A stretch of DNA of 64,000 nt, taken from NCBI GenBank assembly GCA_026003195.1, contig BPGU01000002.1, positions 930,001-994,000 on the forward strand, written 5' to 3'. Below the pieces are notes generated by a model. It was not told the origin of the DNA and ran no database searches. It saw nothing but the letters and a program-made list of their open reading frames with translations. The translations under genes were made by a program, and so were the position numbers. Of the stretch, positions 46,077-53,980 are shown piece after piece (the first letter of the stretch is position 1; every line of letters begins with the position of its first letter). Source of the DNA: Armatimonadota bacterium. Lineage in GTDB: Bacteria; Armatimonadota; HRBIN16.

Positions 46077-47213
46077 ATGAACAGTTATGAGCGTTTTATG
46101 ACCGCTCTGCTGCGCCGGGGGGAACCCGACAGGGTTCCCCTGTGGGAACTGATTGTCAACGAGCCGACCCTCTCGGCGGTAGGGGCGAAGTCGCTGGAAG
46201 ACCTCGCGGAGAGGGACCATCTGGACGGTATCACCATCTTTGAGGACATGCAGATGCAGTTGCTCGGCTCGGCGCAGCAGTCGGAAGTGGTCTGGCGGGG
46301 ACGTACGATTACGGAGGGCACGCAACAGATTGTGCGCGACGAGTGGGGCATCATCTGGGGTGTTACCGAGTTCGGCATCCCCTACCCGATTGAAGGTCCC
46401 ATTCAGTCACGCGAAGACCTCAAGCAATACACTCCCCCTGACCCTGATGCGCCACATCGCCTGCGTTCCCTGCGCGAGGCGGTGCAACGGTTCAAGGGGC
46501 GCAAAGCCATCGTCTTCCTGACGCACGACGGCTTCGAGTTTCCCCACTACCTGCGCGGGGGCATGGAGAACCTGCTGGTAGACTATTTCGATGACCCCGA
46601 TCTGGCGCATACGCTGGCAGAGATGGTCATCGACTATAAGATACGCCTGATGCGCCGCGCCATTCGTGAAGGGGCGGATGCCATCGTCTCCGGCGACGAC
46701 TATGCGACTGCACATGGTCTCATCATGAGCCCGGCACACTTCCGCGAGTTCGTCCTGCCCTACCTCAAGCGCAGTATCGATGCCGCGCATGAGATGGGCG
46801 TGCCTTACATCAAGCATACCGACGGCAATATCTGGTCCATTCTGGATATGCTGGTGGAAGCGGGCATCGATGCCATTGACCCTATCGAGCCCCTGGCAGG
46901 CATGGACATCGGCGAGGTGAAGGCACGCTATGGAGACCGTATCGCGGTCATCGGCAATGTAGATTGCTCGCTGGTGCTGACCCAGGGCACGCGCGAGGAG
47001 GTAGGGGAGGCGGTGAAGGAGACTATCGCCAAAGCCTCGCCGGGTGGAGGGCATATTCTGGCGTCCAGCAACTCCATCCACCCCGCCGTCAAGCCCGAGA
47101 ACTACCTGGCGATGGTAGAAGCGGCGAGAAAATACGGCAACTATCCGATAGATCCGAAACTGGTGGCGGAATATCGGCACAGGAATTACATCCGGCGGTA
47201 TGTGAAAGTGTAA
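46077..47213 (+). CDS. URO-D fold protein, paralog D
   Basis: A 378-residue URO-D/MtaA superfamily protein. It opens MNSYERFMTALLRRGEPDRV, has HDGFEFPHYLRGGMENLLVD near 150, YIKHTDGNIWSILDMLVEAG near 242, where HxDGN replaces HxCGD, and RIAVIGNVDCSLVLTQGTRE near 285, whose Cys matches the second zinc ligand of methyltransferases. The C-terminal HILASSNSIHPAVKPENYLA is a family hallmark. ATG at 46077 follows TAGGAGGTGTGC; a GTG at 46071 overlaps that site. It is the last gene of the operon that begins with URO-D paralog C. It is the closest of the four to known methyltransferase-like members, but no corrinoid protein gene is in the window. Confidence 0.88.
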   Translation: MNSYERFMTALLRRGEPDRVPLWELIVNEPTLSAVGAKSLEDLAERDHLDGITIFEDMQMQLLGSAQQSEVVWRGRTITEGTQQIVRDEWGIIWGVTEFGIPYPIEGPIQSREDLKQYTPPDPDAPHRLRSLREAVQRFKGRKAIVFLTHDGFEFPHYLRGGMENLLVDYFDDPDLAHTLAEMVIDYKIRLMRRAIREGADAIVSGDDYATAHGLIMSPAHFREFVLPYLKRSIDAAHEMGVPYIKHTDGNIWSILDMLVEAGIDAIDPIEPLAGMDIGEVKARYGDRIAVIGNVDCSLVLTQGTREEVGEAVKETIAKASPGGGHILASSNSIHPAVKPENYLAMVEAARKYGNYPIDPKLVAEYRHRNYIRRYVKV

Positions 47214-47246
47214 ACCCTTACACGTCCGCATGTGATAGCGACGTGC

Positions 47247-47318
47247 TGTCGTTCTGAAGGCGAGCGAAGAATCTGCCGGGCTGTCTGAAGAGATGCTTCG
47301 CTGGCGCTCAGCAGGACA
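47247..47318. repeat. Second copy of the TCATTCTGAG-type dispersed repeat
   Basis: Block order TGTCGTTCTGAAGG, CGAGCGAAGAATCT, AGATGCTTCGCT, GCTCAGCAGGACA. The outer ends TGTC...TCTGA and TCAGCAGGACA are partly complementary, so the element is an imperfect inverted repeat. It shares its blocks with 1443-1495. It lies between the converging URO-D paralog D and leuS genes. Confidence 0.6.
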
Positions 47319-47330
47319 CTGGTAGCCTCG

Positions 47331-47367
47331 TGTCATTGCGAGGCACAAAGTGCCGTCACAATCTCCT
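47331..47367. repeat. Dispersed repeat of the TGTCATTGCGAGG...CAATCTCC type
   Basis: TGTCATTGCGAGGCACAAAG followed by TGCCGTCACAATCTCCTT. The core GGCAC-AAA-GTGCC is a small hairpin, and GCCTCG/CGAGGC pairs around its start. Such TCATTGCGAGG...CAATCTC sequences are seen as intergenic repeats in other bacteria. It directly follows the other repeat; together they fill most of the 193-base gap between convergent genes. Confidence 0.5.
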
Positions 47368-47406
47368 TCCCGGGCAGTGGCTGTACTGCCTCTGCTCTCG
47401 CCGTCC

Positions 47407-49914
47407 TTATCCCACCACCACGTTCACCAGCTTATTCGGCACGACGATGATCTTTTTCACCGTCTTGCCGTTGGTGAATTGCTGTACTTTGGGGCTTGCC
47501 AGCGCCAGTCGCTCCAGCTCCTCCTGAGGGGTGTCTACCGGAACCACCAGCACGTCCCGCAGTTTGCCGTTCACCTGCACGACGATATTCAACTCCTCCG
47601 CTGCCGCGACCGTCTCATCGTAATCGGGGTAAGGTTGGTTATAGGTAAAGCCTTCGTAGCCCAGCCTCTCCCACAGCTCGTCGGCGATATGCGGGGTAAA
47701 CGGCGCCAGCACCAGTATCAGCGAGTATATCGCCTCGCTGAAAGCGGGAGAGGCTATCAGCGTATCCTTCAGGTCGTACATCAGGTTGACCCATTCCATC
47801 ACCGCCGCCACTGCAGTGTTAAAGCGGAAGTCCTCGATATCCTCGCCCACTTTCTTGATCGTCTGGTGCGTCTTGCGTCGCAGTTTGCGCTCATCGGCGG
47901 TCAGTTCTGCGCCCTGCAGTTTCTCTTTCCAGTCGCGGTGATAGTGCGGGATGGTGTCCAGCACCAGTCGCCACACGCGGTGCAGGAAACGGTTGGCTCC
48001 GCTCACGCCTTCCTCGCGCCACTCAATCGCCTGGTCAAAAGGTGCCACGAACAGCTCGTACAGACGCAGGGTATCGGCGCCGTGTTTTTCCACCACTGCA
48101 TCGGGCGTGACCACGTTACCCTTGGACTTGGACATCTTGACCATCACATCGGGTTCGTCGGGGTCAGGAGCCAGCACCATGCCCTGGTTGCGCAGGGTGA
48201 GGAAAGGCTCTACGAAGTGCACCAGCCCGGCGTCGTACATCACCTTTACCCAGAAGCGGGCGTACAGCAGATGCATCACCGCGTGCTCCGCCCCGCCCAC
48301 ATACACATCGACGGGCAGCCAGTAACGTACTGCATCGGGGTTGAAGGGGCGGTCGGTCTCGTGCGGGCTGGCAAACCGCAGGAAGTACCACGAGGAGCAG
48401 GCAAAGCCCCCCATCGTGTCGGTCTCGCGCTCGGCGGCGCCTCCGCACTGCGGGCAGGTGGTGTTCACAAACTCCGGGATGTTCGCCAGAGGCGATTTGC
48501 CCGTGCCTGTCGGCTCATAGTGCTCCACGTCAGGCAGCAGCACAGGCAGCTGCTCTTCGGGAACGGGCACGATGCCGCACTTCGGGCAGTGGATAATGGG
48601 GATCGGCGCACCCCAGTAACGCTGCCGGCTAATCAGCCAGTCGCGCAAGCGGTAGTTCACGCGCCGCTTGCCGATGCCTCGTGCCTCCATCCAGTCGGCG
48701 ATACGCTGTTTGCCCTCTTCGCTGGGCAGTCCACTAAACTCGCCGCTGTTCACCATCGTGCCTTCGCCGGTGTACGCCTGCTCCAGCGGTTCGCCGTTCC
48801 AGCCGGGAGGGGCAATCACGACAGGGATAGGCAACCCGTACCGTTTGGCAAAATCAAAGTCGCGCTCATCGTGTGCAGGCACCGCCATAATCGCGCCCGT
48901 GCCGTAGCCCATCAGCACATAGTCGGCGATGAAGATAGGCACCAGCTGTCCGTTGACCGGGTTGATGGCGTACGCGCCGGTGAACACGCCGTCCCGCACG
49001 CGCTCTGTGGAGAGGCGTTCAATCTCCGTCTCGCGCTGGCTGCGGGCGATATACGCTTCTACTTCCTCGCGTCGGTCGGGGGTGGTAATCTCACGCACCA
49101 GAGGATGTTCCGGCGCCAGCACCGCAAACGACATGCCGAAAGTGGTGTCCACGCGCGTGGTGAACACCCAGAAGGATTTGCCCGATGGCTTGCCTTCTGC
49201 GTCGGCGACCGGCATCTGGAACTCCATGCCCTCGCTACGCCCAATCCAGTTGCGCTGCATCATCTTGATGCCTTCGGGCCAGTTGATGAGCTCCAAATCG
49301 TTGAGCAATCGTTCGGCGTAGTCGGTAATCTTGAAGAACCACTGGGGCAGGTCGCGCTTCTCCACGATACTGCCGCACCGCCAGCACGCACCGCCTTCTA
49401 CCTCTTCGTTCGCCAGCACCGTCTTGCAGGAGGGACACCAGTTGGCAGGGGCGGTGGAGCGGTACGCCAGCCCACGCTTGTACAGCAACAGGAAGAACCA
49501 CTGTGTCCATTTATAGTAATCCGGCGAGCTGGAGTTAATCTCACGGCTCCAGTCGTAGGAGATGCCTATCATGTTCATCTGCCGCTTGTAATTGGCGATG
49601 TAACGGGGCACCGTTTTGCTGGGGTGCGAGCGTTTGCGGATGGCTTCGTTCTCTGCAGGTAGACCGAACGCATCCCATCCCATCGGGTGCAGCACGTTGA
49701 AGCCCTTCATGTGTTTGTAGCGGCAGAAGGTGTCGGTGGGGATGTAGTTCCGACAGTGCCCGACCGACAGCCCGTCGCCCGAAGGATAGGGGAAGAAGTC
49801 CAGGGCGTACAGTTTGGGCTTCGGGCTGAAATCCACTGCACGAAACAGTTGCGCTTCCTGCCAGCGTTTTTGCCATTTTTGCTCTATCTGTTGCGGTTGA
49901 TACCTGTCCTCCAT
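47407..49914 (-). CDS. leuS: Leucyl-tRNA synthetase
   Basis: An 835-residue class I synthetase. The HIGH region reads FFPYPSGDGLSVGHCRNYIP (about 41-60), the KMSKS loop is MVKMSKSKGNVVTPD (about 590-604). Between them lie a zinc site (CPSCKTVLANE with a later CWRC) and the CP1 editing domain (about 225-415) with TRVDTTFGMSF. A second Cys cluster, CPKCG and CPQCGG, precedes the catalytic C-terminal half. A C-terminal anticodon-binding part is present. The ATG at 49914 is 10 bases after GGGAGGGG; an in-frame TTG upstream adds ten residues. Promoter at 49953-49982. It charges leucine tRNAs and removes misactivated amino acids. Confidence 0.97.
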   Translation of the reverse strand: MEDRYQPQQIEQKWQKRWQEAQLFRAVDFSPKPKLYALDFFPYPSGDGLSVGHCRNYIPTDTFCRYKHMKGFNVLHPMGWDAFGLPAENEAIRKRSHPSKTVPRYIANYKRQMNMIGISYDWSREINSSSPDYYKWTQWFFLLLYKRGLAYRSTAPANWCPSCKTVLANEEVEGGACWRCGSIVEKRDLPQWFFKITDYAERLLNDLELINWPEGIKMMQRNWIGRSEGMEFQMPVADAEGKPSGKSFWVFTTRVDTTFGMSFAVLAPEHPLVREITTPDRREEVEAYIARSQRETEIERLSTERVRDGVFTGAYAINPVNGQLVPIFIADYVLMGYGTGAIMAVPAHDERDFDFAKRYGLPIPVVIAPPGWNGEPLEQAYTGEGTMVNSGEFSGLPSEEGKQRIADWMEARGIGKRRVNYRLRDWLISRQRYWGAPIPIIHCPKCGIVPVPEEQLPVLLPDVEHYEPTGTGKSPLANIPEFVNTTCPQCGGAAERETDTMGGFACSSWYFLRFASPHETDRPFNPDAVRYWLPVDVYVGGAEHAVMHLLYARFWVKVMYDAGLVHFVEPFLTLRNQGMVLAPDPDEPDVMVKMSKSKGNVVTPDAVVEKHGADTLRLYELFVAPFDQAIEWREEGVSGANRFLHRVWRLVLDTIPHYHRDWKEKLQGAELTADERKLRRKTHQTIKKVGEDIEDFRFNTAVAAVMEWVNLMYDLKDTLIASPAFSEAIYSLILVLAPFTPHIADELWERLGYEGFTYNQPYPDYDETVAAAEELNIVVQVNGKLRDVLVVPVDTPQEELERLALASPKVQQFTNGKTVKKIIVVPNKLVNVVVG

Positions 49915-49952
49915 GCGTGCCAAACCCCTCCCACACGGTTGCAATCGTATTC

Positions 49953-49982
49953 AGTATAACGTGACCCGGTAAAGCTTTGCAA
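49953..49982 (-). promoter_or_regulatory. Sigma-70-like promoter of leuS
   Basis: Minus strand TTGCAA (49982-49977), 18 bases, TATACT (49958-49953), about 39 bases before the ATG. The box GTTATACTGAA is the same as in the ilvE promoter at 30614-30643. The rest of the 189-base divergent gap holds no clear promoter for the large exported protein gene. Confidence 0.65.
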
Positions 49983-50103
49983 GGGTGACGAAAGGGGCGC
50001 CAGGACACGAACGGCTCGCGGTGAACTTTGGAAGGAGCGTGTCTGCCAGCGGAGAAGTCTATCGCGATACCGACAGAACTCCACAAACGGGTGGGAGTGC
50101 AGG

Positions 50104-53100
50104 ATGAAACCACAATACGCTTTGGCATTTTTCTTCGCGCTATGCTGCATGGCGTGCACGGCGCAGAACCCCCTCACCAACGGCGGTTTTGAGATTCTGG
50201 ACGCACAGGGCAGACCTGTCGACTGGGAGCTTCTGGGCGATACCGTCATGGTCACCACCGATGCGCACTCGGGAAAGTATGCGCTGCGCTTTGAGCGGGG
50301 CAGAGGGCGCAATGTACCGCCTGAAATCGGCTTGAACCGCAACTGGGCTGCCGATAGCGGCCAGCAGGGCAAGATGCTCGCGGAGCGCAAAGGGGGCATC
50401 GTGTTCTGGTACAAGCTGGTTTCCGCCTCGCCGGATGCCTCGGTGAGCGTTCAGGTCATCCCCATGAGCGCACGCCCCTTCGAGGATACCGGCTCCGCTC
50501 GCGCCATTTACCAGATACCGCTACACCATGCGGGCGACGGTCGCTGGCACCAGGGCAAGCTGGTGTATGACTTCACCGGCAATCCCAAGGTGAGATGGGT
50601 ACACGTGGGCGTGCGGCTGACGGGTGGCGCCGCGGTGCTGATCGTGGATGATATGGAGTATGTGGAGCGCGTCGGCGCGGTGCTGCAGTTTGAAAAGATG
50701 CACTTCTACCCCGACAGGTCCGCTCCCGACAGGGCGGGCATGCTCACGTTCTCACTCACCAACGCGGGCGATACCCCTTCTCAGCCGGTGCAGATAGCGG
50801 TTCGTGCCCCTGAAGGCTGGCGCGTTCATCCGTTGCGTGTGCCGGATGCTCGTGCTGTGGCGCCGGGGGATGGGCTGACTTACCGCTGGAGCGTGCAGGG
50901 TGTGCTGAAACCTTCCACCGTGCGCCTGACGGCTACCGATGGTAAAGAGAGTGTAGAAGAAATCTTCCGGCTCACGCCCCGGGTAGAGCTGGAAAGCGTG
51001 CTGATGAAACCTGCGATGGTCGCGCCCGGAGGGACTGCTGAAATCGTAGCCACCGTGCGCAATCGGGGCGCCGCCATTGCCGAAGGAGTGGAGTTGCGCT
51101 GCACGCTGCCGGTTTCCCGGACACCCCTCACTTTCCTTACGAACAACGCGCAAAAAGCTCCAGCCGTTGCGCCCGGGGGGAAGACTGTCGTACGCTGGAA
51201 GATACGCGCAGGTTCCCATCCTGGCGAATGGCAGGTGGATTGCACTCTGCGTGCACCGGAGACGTCCCCTCAAAACGGCAGGGGCACACTCCTCATCACC
51301 GATGCGCTCCGGCGACCGGCACAGCGGGCAGTGGGCGCGCTGTGGATCAGGCGTGGCTCAGACCGTATCCTCGGCGAGCTGCGCGTGGGCGACCGCGTGG
51401 TGGCGCGAATGCCCCATCTGGGCAGTGTGGTGGTGAAATTGCCTGATGGCTCGGTGCAGAGGCTGTTTCCGCGATACCTGCTACCTGTGCGCAGAAATCC
51501 CGGCGCACCATTGGTGCTCAATGGCAGTGCGCGTGATCGTGGGGGAGCACGCTGGACGTTTACCCTCAGCGCGCAAACTGTGGACACGCACACGCTAAAG
51601 ATGGAATATGCCTGCGTTCCCGATCAACCGCGCGACGTGCTGGCTTTCGAGGGACCGATACTGCTGGTGGGCGACGGTAGCACTGCCGACGCGAAGCAAG
51701 AAGCGCTCCTGCCCGGTCTGGAGTGGCTGACCGCCGACGAAGTGAGCAGTAGCGACCTGGACATTGCCAGCGACCATCCCGACCGGATACGTTTTGTACC
51801 GCACCCGCACAAAGTGACCATTCCCGCCATGGGAGTGAAAACTCCTGTCGCGGTCGTGGGGTTGCTGTGGAATGTGTACGACCACTGGGGAAAGGGGCAG
51901 CAGATGCCCCAGCCCGTGTTCGCTGTGCCCGACAGGCTGAAGGGAACCGCCACACACCGCCTGGGGCTGATCGCGCCGAACGTACCTGCCGGTTTGGGCG
52001 AGAACCGATTGACGGCGTCAAAACCCTTCCGCGTGACGCCCGATGGATACCTGCGTCTGAGTGCGCTCGTGGTGGTACGCCCTCAGGCAACGGACGCGCT
52101 GAGCGTGGTGGATACCTGGTTCGCCCACTTCACGCCTGACCCACCCTTGCCCGCTCCTCAGGGTGATGACCTCGGGCAAATCGCCTGGAGCATGAAGGCA
52201 TACACCGATTCGCTGTGGGTTTCGGAGGAGGAGGGCTGGTTGCCATTTCAGGGCGGACCGGCGATATGGGCACGCCCGGGCTTTCGTCCCGACTACGTAT
52301 ATGACCTGCTCAAGGCGTTGATCCTCTTGCCAAACCACCCCGAATCTTCGAAGTGGCGCGCGCTGGTAGAGAAAACGCAGGCGCGCGTGGGCATCCCACA
52401 GGCGGAAGATATGCAGTTCGAACACGGCGACGTCGAGAACGCTCTGGCTTTTCTGCGTGCTCGTGCGCTGGAGCTGATGCAGTCCCAAAACCGTGATGGT
52501 TCGTGGGGCTTTGACGCCGACCGGCGCGACCAGGGCGTGTTCAAAGGGATGGACTACCATCAGCTCGGACCGCCCGACGCGGTGGAGCTCGGCACCTGCG
52601 CCCGCAACGCGTACGAGATTCTGCGCTACGCCCGAATCTCCGGCAGCGAAGAGGCGTATCGCGCCGGAGTGAAGACGCTGCTGTTCATGCGCCGTTTTAC
52701 TGTGCCGCGCGCCGCACAGGTCTGGGAGGTTCCGGTGCACACGCCCGACATCCTCGCTGCCGCCGACGCGGTAGACGCCTACCTGGAGGCATACTGGCAT
52801 AGCGGCGACCCGCGCTGGCTGGCGGAAGCCCGTCGCTGGGCAAGGGCGGGTTTGCCGTTTGTGTATGTGTGGAACGCGCCCGGCAAGCCGTGGATGCGTT
52901 ACGGCTCCATACCCGTTTTCGGCGCGACGTGGTATCTGGGAAGCTGGTTCGGTAACATCGTGCAGTGGAACGGCTTGCGCTACGCCTATGCTTTGCTCAA
53001 GCTCTGTGAGGCGGATCGGACTGCCCCGGCGCCGTGGAAGCAGGTTGCACTGGGCATCACGCGCTGCGCCATGTACCAGCAGTCCACCTCCGGCAAAAAC

Positions 53101-53976
53101 CTTGCCCTCTGGCCCGATAGCTACCACACCATCACTGACGTGCGCGCTGCATGGGACTTCGCCCCGCGCCAGATACTGAAGAACGTGTACCACTTTCTGG
53201 GGCACGAAGAGGAACCGAGAACCGTGCGCCTGCCCAGCGGCATCCGGGTGAGCAGCCGCGGGGTGAAAATGCAGGCGAGCGAAGAAGGCGATACGCTGCG
53301 CGTGGTGTTACGCCATCCTCCAGGCGAGCACGGTAACCTGCTCCTCAGCGGAATATCTCGCCCGGCACAGGTGCTGTTGCAGGGGCAACCTTTGTCGGAG
53401 GTAGAACGCTGGACGCCGGAGTCCCTCAGGCGGAGCGGCTGGAAGTATTCGCAGGCGCATCGTGCGCTCAGCGTGCGGCTTGCCACCGATGCGGAGGTCA
53501 CGGTGGAGGTGCGCGGGGTGCGAAAAGTGGACGTGCCTGCCTTTCCGCGTGTCGCCACCGAGCTACGCTTTGAGTTCGTGGAGGATACCGAGGGCTGGGA
53601 AGCCGCCAACGACCTGGAACCGTTGCAGGTTCGGCAGGGCGTGCTGGTGACCCGTTCTACCGGTGGCGACCCGTACATGATACGTCCGTTGTGTCAGTTG
53701 GATGGCGACTCTATCCAGCGTGTTCGTATCCGCCTGCGTGGCACAGGGGGCAGGGGAGGACAGTTTTACTGGACGACAGCCAGCTCACCCAGCTTCGCGG
53801 AGGATAAAGTCATCCTCTTTGAACTGCCTCTGGATGGGGAGTGGCACGAGGTGGTATTGCCTGTGGGTGAGCATCCCCTCTGGCGCGGGCAGACGATTAC
53901 CGCCATCCGCCTGGACCCGGGCTCTGCACCAAACACGCTGATAGAGATAGACTGGATACGGGGAGAAAACCGGTGA
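50104..53976 (+). CDS. Giant exported protein with Ig-like domains and an alpha/alpha-toroid-like domain
   Basis: A 1290-residue protein that I cannot assign. Signal peptide 1-20 (KPQYALAFFFALCCMACTA). Residues 22-185 form a carbohydrate-binding-like jelly roll (NPLTNGGFEILDAQGRPVDW and VLIVDDMEYVE). Two CARDB-like Ig domains follow (about 195-400; LTFSLTNAGDTPSQPVQIAV). A beta-rich region (410-670) leads to a helical domain (about 690-1040) with ALELMQSQNRDGSWGFD, WYLGSWFGNIVQWNGLRYAY and NAYEILRYA, like the alpha/alpha toroids of glycosidases and polysaccharide lyases. The end (1150-1290) is again jelly-roll-like with YWTTASSPSFAEDK. It may act on a plant or cell-wall polysaccharide. ATG at 50104 follows GGGAGTGCAGG. 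Its end is 4 bases from the convergent kinase fusion. Confidence 0.7.
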   Translation: MKPQYALAFFFALCCMACTAQNPLTNGGFEILDAQGRPVDWELLGDTVMVTTDAHSGKYALRFERGRGRNVPPEIGLNRNWAADSGQQGKMLAERKGGIVFWYKLVSASPDASVSVQVIPMSARPFEDTGSARAIYQIPLHHAGDGRWHQGKLVYDFTGNPKVRWVHVGVRLTGGAAVLIVDDMEYVERVGAVLQFEKMHFYPDRSAPDRAGMLTFSLTNAGDTPSQPVQIAVRAPEGWRVHPLRVPDARAVAPGDGLTYRWSVQGVLKPSTVRLTATDGKESVEEIFRLTPRVELESVLMKPAMVAPGGTAEIVATVRNRGAAIAEGVELRCTLPVSRTPLTFLTNNAQKAPAVAPGGKTVVRWKIRAGSHPGEWQVDCTLRAPETSPQNGRGTLLITDALRRPAQRAVGALWIRRGSDRILGELRVGDRVVARMPHLGSVVVKLPDGSVQRLFPRYLLPVRRNPGAPLVLNGSARDRGGARWTFTLSAQTVDTHTLKMEYACVPDQPRDVLAFEGPILLVGDGSTADAKQEALLPGLEWLTADEVSSSDLDIASDHPDRIRFVPHPHKVTIPAMGVKTPVAVVGLLWNVYDHWGKGQQMPQPVFAVPDRLKGTATHRLGLIAPNVPAGLGENRLTASKPFRVTPDGYLRLSALVVVRPQATDALSVVDTWFAHFTPDPPLPAPQGDDLGQIAWSMKAYTDSLWVSEEEGWLPFQGGPAIWARPGFRPDYVYDLLKALILLPNHPESSKWRALVEKTQARVGIPQAEDMQFEHGDVENALAFLRARALELMQSQNRDGSWGFDADRRDQGVFKGMDYHQLGPPDAVELGTCARNAYEILRYARISGSEEAYRAGVKTLLFMRRFTVPRAAQVWEVPVHTPDILAAADAVDAYLEAYWHSGDPRWLAEARRWARAGLPFVYVWNAPGKPWMRYGSIPVFGATWYLGSWFGNIVQWNGLRYAYALLKLCEADRTAPAPWKQVALGITRCAMYQQSTSGKNLALWPDSYHTITDVRAAWDFAPRQILKNVYHFLGHEEEPRTVRLPSGIRVSSRGVKMQASEEGDTLRVVLRHPPGEHGNLLLSGISRPAQVLLQGQPLSEVERWTPESLRRSGWKYSQAHRALSVRLATDAEVTVEVRGVRKVDVPAFPRVATELRFEFVEDTEGWEAANDLEPLQVRQGVLVTRSTGGDPYMIRPLCQLDGDSIQRVRIRLRGTGGRGGQFYWTTASSPSFAEDKVILFELPLDGEWHEVVLPVGEHPLWRGQTITAIRLDPGSAPNTLIEIDWIRGENR

Positions 53977-53980
53977 ACGC

